From Symsagittifera roscoffensis (lineage: Eukaryota > Xenacoelomorpha > Acoela > Convolutidae): DNA of 60,000 bases. The translations under genes and the position numbers were made by a program. The stretch lies in NCBI RefSeq assembly GCF_963678635.1, contig NC_087063.1, positions 40,688,759 through 40,748,758 on the forward strand, read 5' to 3'. Numbering within the stretch: position 1 is the first letter of the stretch; each line of letters starts with the position of its first letter. The notes below the pieces were generated by a model. It ran no database searches. It was not told the origin of the DNA and saw only the letters and a program-made list of their open reading frames with translations. Of this stretch, positions 53,824 to 60,000 are shown piece after piece.

Positions 53824-56800
53824 TTATGGCTTGTTTGGCTTGTAAGGTGTTATTGTGGGCGTCACTGTTGTGAAGTCTTTGGAACTCTTGCCTTTGCGTT
53901 TGTTCTTCGAACCCTTGCTGGATCCCCCGGCCTCTGTTGGATCCTGGTTCATCAGATACTCCATCGTCTCCTCATCAGTCCTCTTTTTCCTTTCTGCCGC
54001 CAGCTTGGTGGGATTACTGCTCCCACTCTCGTTGCTTTCTACATCACTTATCATCGATGACTCATCTGTTTTACCGTCTCCCCCTCCCCCTTGCTGACTC
54101 ATACTCTGTATACTAGAGTAGAAATGAGTCTCACTTTTCTTGTCAGCTGACTTGTTTGAAGCGTTGTCCTTTCTAGACTCATTTTTATCCCCAGCCTCTT
54201 GTTTGGTTCTCGTGGCTAAGTATTCCTTCCTCGTTACCTGCTGAGATTCTGACTCTTTCTTGTTTGTTCTCAAGTTGGTCTCAGGGTCGGAATCAGTTTT
54301 ATCTTTATTTTTCTTATCTTTTTTATTTTTAGGATTCTTTTGCGTTGCTTCTTCGTTGAAGTCAAAACTTTGCTCTTCTATTACTCGTCCTTTGGTCTCA
54401 TAATCAGGGTCTGACTTTTTGGATTCTTTGGCTTCTGGTTTTCTAGATCCGCTCTGACTTTCTGGCTTCTGGGATCTACTTTGAGACCTTGTGTCGCTCT
54501 TTTTAATATCTTTTGCGCTCTTTGACGATTTAGATTTGGTTCGTGAACCGTTTTTAGTGGGTTGCAAAGACATTTTTGAGTCAGCCGTGGATCTCTTATC
54601 TACTGATCGATGTTCGCTGTCACTTCTTTTTGTCTGTGATAATTCACTCTTGCTTTTGTTGTTCGACGTCTGATCTTTCTTTGTCGTGGCTTTGGATTTT
54701 GACTTTTTTGATGTGGGAGTTTCATCTTCTTCATTGTCTGAATCGGACGCCTCCTCGCTTTCCGACGTCTCAGATGCAGATGCTTTCCTATTCTTTGAAG
54801 TATTTTTCTCTTTCTTCTTCTTATTCTTCTTTTTGTCGTTATTTTTCATGTTATTTGAACCTACTTTTTTGTGCTTTGATCCCTTGCTTGCTGTTTTATC
54901 GCGAGGAGTTTCTGAGCTGTCTGGATCTTTGGGAGCATTTTTTGACCCCTTGCGATATCGACGACCAACTAATCGGTCTCGTTTTCTTCTTTTCCTTTCC
55001 AGGTCCTGCTCTTCTTCGGGAGTCATCGGCCGCTTGTATTTGTCTTTAGGTCTGTAGTCTCTTCCCCTATACTGGTCACTGTTGTATCTCAGTTCCTCGT
55101 AAGTTCTCCTGGGATCTCTGGGCTTGCCATCTGGATCGTAGTTGGAACACTCTCCACTCTTGAAGTGTTCATACCTGTCACACCTCTCCGCGTGATCATG
55201 TTGACATCTAAACATATTTGTTTTTGACGACTTCAGACAAATTTTGAAAGTAACATTTCTAAAGTATGTTAATTTTACATCAATTATGAAGTTTTTTTTA
55301 TAAGTAAGACTGCTGTTTTCAATCAAATTCAAAACATCAATTCCCCTGGTGAACTGAACCCTCGTATGTTGACCTTTTCCAGCACATATAGTTGATCTTG
55401 AATGGCTTTAATTACGGAAATCCATATTTAAATCAATTTTTGCTTCGTATTTGAACATACCTAGTTCCCTGTCCGCATTTGCCTCCAGAAGCGTAGCACT
55501 CGCAGCGTCTAAGATAGCACAACTGGCGTCTGCACTTGCTGCACACGTGCCTCTGGTCGAAGAACATCTCAAAGCAGAATGGCACCCAGGCGAACAGACC
55601 CACGGTGAAGATGATGAGCAGCACCATCCAGCAGTATGCAAAGGAACCCATTGTGTACTCCACTATTGTGTATCCTGAAAACAACAGCCACAAATACTCA
55701 ATCATAGTCAAAACAATCATGTTGAGCTATTTTATAGTTTTCATAGTGTTTTTTATTAAAGCCATAATAGTTTGACTCTTTTTCATTTTCACCCGCCTGC
55801 GAATTTTTGCAAATGGTTTTTCTGATAATTTTTCAAATCTTATTCATGAGATTATTTCGCAATGATTTCTTTTTGATCGGTTATAATATCAAATACAACA
55901 GCTAATTCACTCTAAAAAGCTTCTAACTGATTCAAAACATATCCCCCCATTGTTTTTGATGCCCAAAACTTTGAAACAACTCTCTGAAAGTGTAACCTGC
56001 ATGTGTGCAGTACTGGCACTGCATAAACATGCCATTAGCACGACAGTATCCGTCGTGTGAGGGTCCGAAGAAGATCTGGTTGGTAGGAGCCACTACTATT
56101 GGACAACCGGTGGAGGGAATCCTTGGGGGGTTATTGCAGGGGCAGGATCCTCGAGGGTTGCAACCACATCTTCTGCAAGTGCCTTCAAGTCTAAATTAGA
56201 CAACATGGTCAACATGCTCAAAATCGCTGAGCAGAAGCTATAAATGATAATCTTAAACTAGAGTGTTAACTCACAGCCTTGCGACGCTGATTTTTTGCCT
56301 ATGTTGGGTTTTTGGCGTAATCAGGAAAAGCTCAAAAAATGTGCTTGATCGACCTAAAATAATTTTCGCAACGCCCCTTAGATTGGTCCCTAAATTCACA
56401 AATTTTAGCTTTTCATGTTATAAAAAACCTTAGATTGGTCCCTAAATTCACAAATTTTAGCTAGCTTTTCATGTTATAAAAAATGCCTTAATTTTTCTAT
56501 TGATCTCCGCAGGGGCGGATCTAGGATTTTCTCGAAGGGGGGGGGCGGATTTTCAAAAAAATTTCCAAAATTTTGACGACCTTTTTTTTTTTAGGTCGAC
56601 TAATTTTTTAAAAAAACACACAAAAAACCCGTTTTTGGGCACTTTTTGAAAAATTTTGACAAAAAATCGCGTTTTTTTTTGGCGCGCGCTCCCCTACAAG
56701 TTAGTATATATTGGCGCCGAAGGCGCCTTTAAAAAAATTTAAGGGCCGGTTGGCCAGAAATGGATTTCTGAAAAGGTATCAAAGGGGGGACCCTTTGGGT

Positions 56801-57169
56801 AGGCAGGGGGTCGAATCCCTGAGGGGGGGGGGCGTCCGCCCCCCCCCCCCGCCCTCCCCTAAATCCGCCCCTGGATCTCCGCCAACTTTCGAAAGGTGAC
56901 TCTGATGAATGAATATAAATTGGAAACTTACCCGCCTGCATCTCCCGAACTAATCACCGAGTCCAAATTGAGCTGAGGTACAGTGACATCAAGAGGAGCA
57001 ATGGGTGTCTCTGGAACTGGCTCCCCCTTGCCTCTGGCTATGATAGCGGCAGCAGTCTTTGGTCTGTGGGACTGTGTGGTGTATGGCATCTTGGATCCCG
57101 TCCTCAGCCTGACCTGTTCAATGATGTTGGCTGTTTGAGCTTGTCCCCCAATGGAGGGGATTTGAACCA
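53824..57169 (-). CDS. LITAF-domain protein 2 with long Lys/Ser/acid-rich tail
   Basis: Four exons are visible: 57169-56932, 56190-55997, 55674-55461 and 55207-53824 (stop TAA). All three junctions keep phase (donors GTAAGT, GTTACA and GTATGT). An acceptor (TTTTGCAG) at 57170 shows that a first exon with the ATG lies upstream and is unresolved, so the product is at least 675 residues. Order: a linker with QVRLRTGSKMPYTTQSHRP; a Cys-rich segment (CRRCGCNPRGSCPC); the LITAF domain with CQYC, hydrophobic stretch (AYCWMVLLIIFTVGLFAW) and CSKC; more cysteines; then ~450 residues rich in Lys, Ser, Asp and Glu with no domain. The intron splitting the LITAF domain lies at the same phase-1 site as in gene 1, so the two are paralogues. 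AATAAA follows the stop at once. Confidence 0.8.
56374..56485. repeat. ~55-bp tandem duplication
   Basis: The segment from 'cccttagattggtccctaaa' to 'catgttataaaaaa' occurs twice, the second copy with a 4-base TAGC repeat. It lies in the first intron seen of LITAF gene 2. Confidence 0.85.
56510..56873. mobile_element. hAT-type MITE with intact TIRs and 8-bp target duplication
   Basis: The 364-bp element begins CAGGGGCGGATCTAGG and ends with its complement (CCTAAATCCGCCCCTG), and is flanked by GATCTCCG on both sides (56502-56509 and 56874-56881). Eight-base target duplications and CAGGG-type ends fit the hAT superfamily. There is no transposase, so it is non-autonomous. Inside is GGCGCCGAAGGCGCC, a perfect palindrome, and a 'gggtcgaatccctgaggggg' segment shared with decayed copies near 36.4 and 43.6 kb. 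It is inserted in an intron of LITAF gene 2. Confidence 0.9.
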
Positions 57170-57351
57170 CTGCAAAACCCTGTCAAGCGATGTCCATTTT
57201 TGTATGTCATTTAGGCATCTTTTGTTATTTATACTAGTTTTATTTTTATTTGCACTTTTCTAATAGTTTTAATAGAAAAAAAAAACATACTTTTTTGTCC
57301 GGATCTAAGGCTTTTTGTTGGACCGCCCACTGATGAGCATCTTTTGAAATT

Positions 57352-57354
<3 letters not shown>

Positions 57355-57389
<35 letters not shown>
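57355..57389. repeat. (CA)n microsatellite
   Basis: About 17 CA units, located between LITAF genes 2 and 3. Confidence 0.95.
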
Positions 57390-57393
<4 letters not shown>

Positions 57394-57419
57394 ATTATTT
57401 GCAACCATAAATTATTAGA

Positions 57420-57612
57420 AAAATCGTCGGTTTCTCGTAAAGACTGAAAGTTTCGTTCTCCTCGGATAATTTAGATCAAAGTAGTTTCCGTCTCTACGAA
57501 AATGGACATGTGCGTTGCCTGGCATATGTCGCAAGTGAGTCTGTGGTTCTCCAATCCTGTCATGTCCAGGTGTATTTTTTCGCAGCAGGCAGAGGGTCCT
57601 TTTCGTCACCAA
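57420..57612 (-). CDS. Possible orphan LITAF-tail exon
   Basis: In one minus frame this reads ACCEKIHLDMTGLENHRLTC followed by DICQATHMS, recalling the Cys-rich segment just after the LITAF domain of gene 1 (ECCKEKKC, then a His/Cys stretch). Another frame of the same DNA is open for 65 codons without Cys spacing. LITAF gene 3, just upstream, ends in a TGA with no nearby donor, so this may be a lost or alternatively spliced exon of that gene, or the unresolved first exon region of gene 2. Confidence 0.35.
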
Positions 57613-58061
57613 TGATTAGGGTGTGCAGAACTTTTTTTGATAGTTTTTCTTTCTTACCTAATATTGCCTATGTCAACTGATTCTCCTTTTAAAAAATTCA
57701 CAATGATCCCTTCTAATTAGTTTTTGTATTTTTTGCAAAGGACTTTCAAGAATTTTGCACTGTTTAAGGCTTATTTAAACATTCATTGTGTCACAGATGG
57801 AAAAAAATTATTAACATTTTCATTAATTTATCAATCTTTGTTGGACATTTCCAGTCTGTGTTTCTGTTATTCTTCGTTTTTCAGGCAGTTTTCTATTTTT
57901 CACGGTTTTTTCCAGTTTTTAGTTTCCAGTTTTCCAGTTTTTTTTAATGATTTGTTTAGGGAGTTCATTGGAATCTCATCAATTCGTGCGATAGTTTCCA
58001 CATGTTCTTCTTCGTTGTTTTGTCATTTTCCTTTCGTAGATCTTATGTCTTTGTGGTATGT

Positions 58062-59474
58062 TCAGCATTTGCGCGTGTATGCGATGGCCATGCCACAGTG
58101 TCTGCACATATGCTGGTGGTCTTTGCACTGTCTCAACAGACACGGCAGCCACACCAGAATACATGCACTCAACAGTCCAGCTGTCAGAGACCAGAACACT
58201 GTGTTACACCCCACAAAGTAGTGCACGTGTGTATAGTCCTCATCAACCACATCGTCATCATCATCATCATCATCATCATCATCGTAACAGGCAAAGTTAC
58301 CATTCATTTTTGGGCAATTGAATTTTTGTGAACCCTCGGTAACAAAAAATGATAGCATTCAAATTTTAAAAAACACGGCAATCTCTGCCTTTTTCAAATA
58401 GCCTGTGCACAGATTAGAAAAAAAAACAGTAGTTTTGATGTTCCAGGCTGGCTGGGAAAATCACTAATTGGTAGTTGAAAAAATGCAAAAAACTTCCAAA
58501 AAAATTCTTGGAAATCTTCCACCTCGTGAACCTTAAATGAACCCCTGGATTATAACGTTTAAGACTCAATTTCAGTTCCGACTTCAGTACTTAAAATGCT
58601 GGAAATCAGTTAGGCACAGTCTGCTGACTATATTGATGCGATGATGAGGCAATGATGATTAGGATGGCGATGGGATGGTCTTACAGTGATGTGACAATTT
58701 GGACAACAGATGAGAGTGGGGTCTCCCCACTGACTCCAAATACGCACAGGGTAGTCGCATGGGTTACCCCCATCTGCACAGGGACTACAGGGGCCACACG
58801 CACTGCCCGCAGACCCACATCCTCCCAGAGGTCCCTGCTGGCAGCCTCCGCTACAATTGTGCTGCAACACATCAATTGCTTTCGACCGCTGTCATTGCCT
58901 CACTTCTAAGTTTTAAATAATTATCTAATTGTCTCCACCCATTCTGCTTCTGAACTGACTCAAACTATGTAATAACGGACAGCTTTGAAGTGTTAAATGT
59001 CAAAAAACCTTAAAGAGATAAGATGTATGTTTGGTATTGATAGTATGTTTGGTATTGATAGTCAGAAAAACCCGAAGTCACTTTAACATAATTGTCTTTT
59101 TGGTGATAACTTCATACAAAAGTGTACTATTGAAAAAATTATCAGCAGTGCCTTTCAAGTATTTGAGTTATCAATCTGATCTTTTTGCCTGTTTCTAAGT
59201 GGCTGACAAGTTCAGCCGCTCGCTATATTGAATTATGCACACCCTGAATACATGGCCCCAATCTCTCCGAAATAGTCTGGAATGGCTGCCCACTGTTCCC
59301 GACTACCATGTCCCTATACAACTGGTACCCCGTAGAGTAATAGTTATTCGACCCCCCGTCCTTCCCACTAGCCTCAGTCTCCTCGTCAGGGTCTCCGAAG
59401 GCTACTGCTGGTGTATGCTGAACTGTTATTTGAGGCGCAGGCAAATTATCTGCAGTGTTTTGTTGCGCTTGCAT
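58062..59474 (-). CDS. LITAF-domain protein 3, short form without tail
   Basis: Three exons are proposed: 59474-59241, 58861-58685 (donor GTAAGA) and 58238-58062 (stop TGA), giving about 195 residues, all in phase 0. Residues 1-78 are polar and include NYYSTGYQ. Exon 2 is very Cys/Gly-rich (CSGGCQQGPLGGCG) and ends with CCPNCHIT, the first zinc knuckle (131-134). Exon 3 holds the hydrophobic stretch (VFWSLTAGLLSACILVWLP), then CRHC (182-185), and stops ten residues later, as in classical LITAF proteins. The exon 1 donor (GTGCAT) is weak. The exon 3 acceptor is uncertain: a site at 58335 would instead add 32 residues, including a run of eleven Asp. Confidence 0.7.
58252..58285. repeat. (ATC)n microsatellite at the LITAF gene 3 splice border
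   Basis: About eleven ATC/GTC units, encoding poly-Asp on the minus strand if included in the exon, or forming the intron end just before GATGAG if not. Confidence 0.9.
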
Positions 59475-60000
59475 TTTGAGAAGAGTTTACGAAGCTCTTG
59501 GGATTTATAGCTAAAAAGTTTTTTCTGTAAGTCCGACGAAAAACTATTTTATCATTATCATCATGCATAATTCAAATCATCCATATTTGGGCTGGGCAAT
59601 ATTATTTATGGTTATACCGAGATGTTGGCTAATCAGTGAAATTAAGAGCATCAATTGGTCAGGATAAATTGCTTTTATGTTAATATATATTTTTGCGTGT
59701 ACTAAACGCGTTAAAATTTGGTTTTAAACCTAAAACAAGACTGCTTGTATCAGGGCGAAGCCCTGAATATTCCGACTGCCTTTTAAGGTTTATGGAGCAG
59801 TTATGGAGTAAAAAATATATTTAACAAATTAAACGTACAAAATGAAAAAAAAATCCAAAATTTGAAACTTTTAGCCATATCAACTACAAAAAAGAATAGA
59901 TTTCGCTCCTTGTAACAAATCCATTATGGCGAATAAGATTCTTTCAACCAATTTGGAACGATTTCTAAGACGGATTAAATCTCCGCTTATGCGTTAATAG
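59475..60000. repeat. Upstream of LITAF gene 3, then another dispersed repeat copy
   Basis: From 59735 to the window end the sequence matches 470-740 (hairpin TCAGGGCGAAGCCCTGA, GTTCCGACTGCC counterpart 'attccgactgcctttt', and 'aagacggattaaatct'). It is the cleanest copy of the hairpin in the window and runs off the edge. The 260 bp before it would hold the promoter of gene 3; no TATA box is obvious. Confidence 0.75.

Noticed and set aside
54491-55057. Plus-strand ORFs of 60-157 codons opposite LITAF gene 2
   Set aside because: These are antisense shadows of the Lys/Ser-rich tail, rich in Leu/Phe/Ser as expected from its complement.

Overview
The window looks like nuclear DNA of an invertebrate animal: AT-rich, with short GC-richer exons, GT-AG introns, animal gene families (LITAF, group XII phospholipase A2, Artemis, JmjC) and heavy loads of BEL/Pao, hAT-type and foldback repeats. 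I cannot name the species. One 200-base run of N at 35084-35283 is a scaffold gap.

Layout. 1-1.6 kb is a near-tandem block of a dispersed ~550-bp repeat, which returns at 46.9, 50.5 and 59.7 kb. 2.1-3.0 kb (minus) holds two exons of a group XII secreted phospholipase A2. 3.5-4.9 kb (minus) holds an intronless, broken copy of the DNA-repair nuclease Artemis. 5.3-6.6 kb is a 674-bp tandem duplication and 7.1-7.85 kb are minisatellites. 7.9-11.2 kb (minus) has a small RING protein, the end of a JmjC-type gene and unassigned coding fragments. 13.4-25.7 kb carries a degenerate multi-exon gene of unknown family whose 3' part is repeated four times with a ~2.38-kb period; the linkers contain perfect palindromes and the array ends in an inverted linker. 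25.7-32.6 kb is a nest of foldback/minisatellite elements. 32.9-35.1 kb is a G-poor block of compact ORFs that may be an endogenous viral element. 35.3-42.5 kb is a dead BEL/Pao retroelement with an insertion in its integrase.

The best genes are three head-to-tail minus-strand genes at 44.4-59.5 kb, each carrying a LITAF-type zinc-binding membrane domain split by an intron at nearly the same place. Two of them (663 and at least 675 residues) join the domain to very long charged disordered tails, one of RS type and one lysine/serine/acid rich. The third (about 195 residues) stops just after the domain. Exon phases agree at every junction of the two long genes. I know of no described LITAF proteins with this architecture, and this is my main candidate for something new.

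Everything was read by eye. Exon limits rest on splice consensus, phase agreement and family resemblance.
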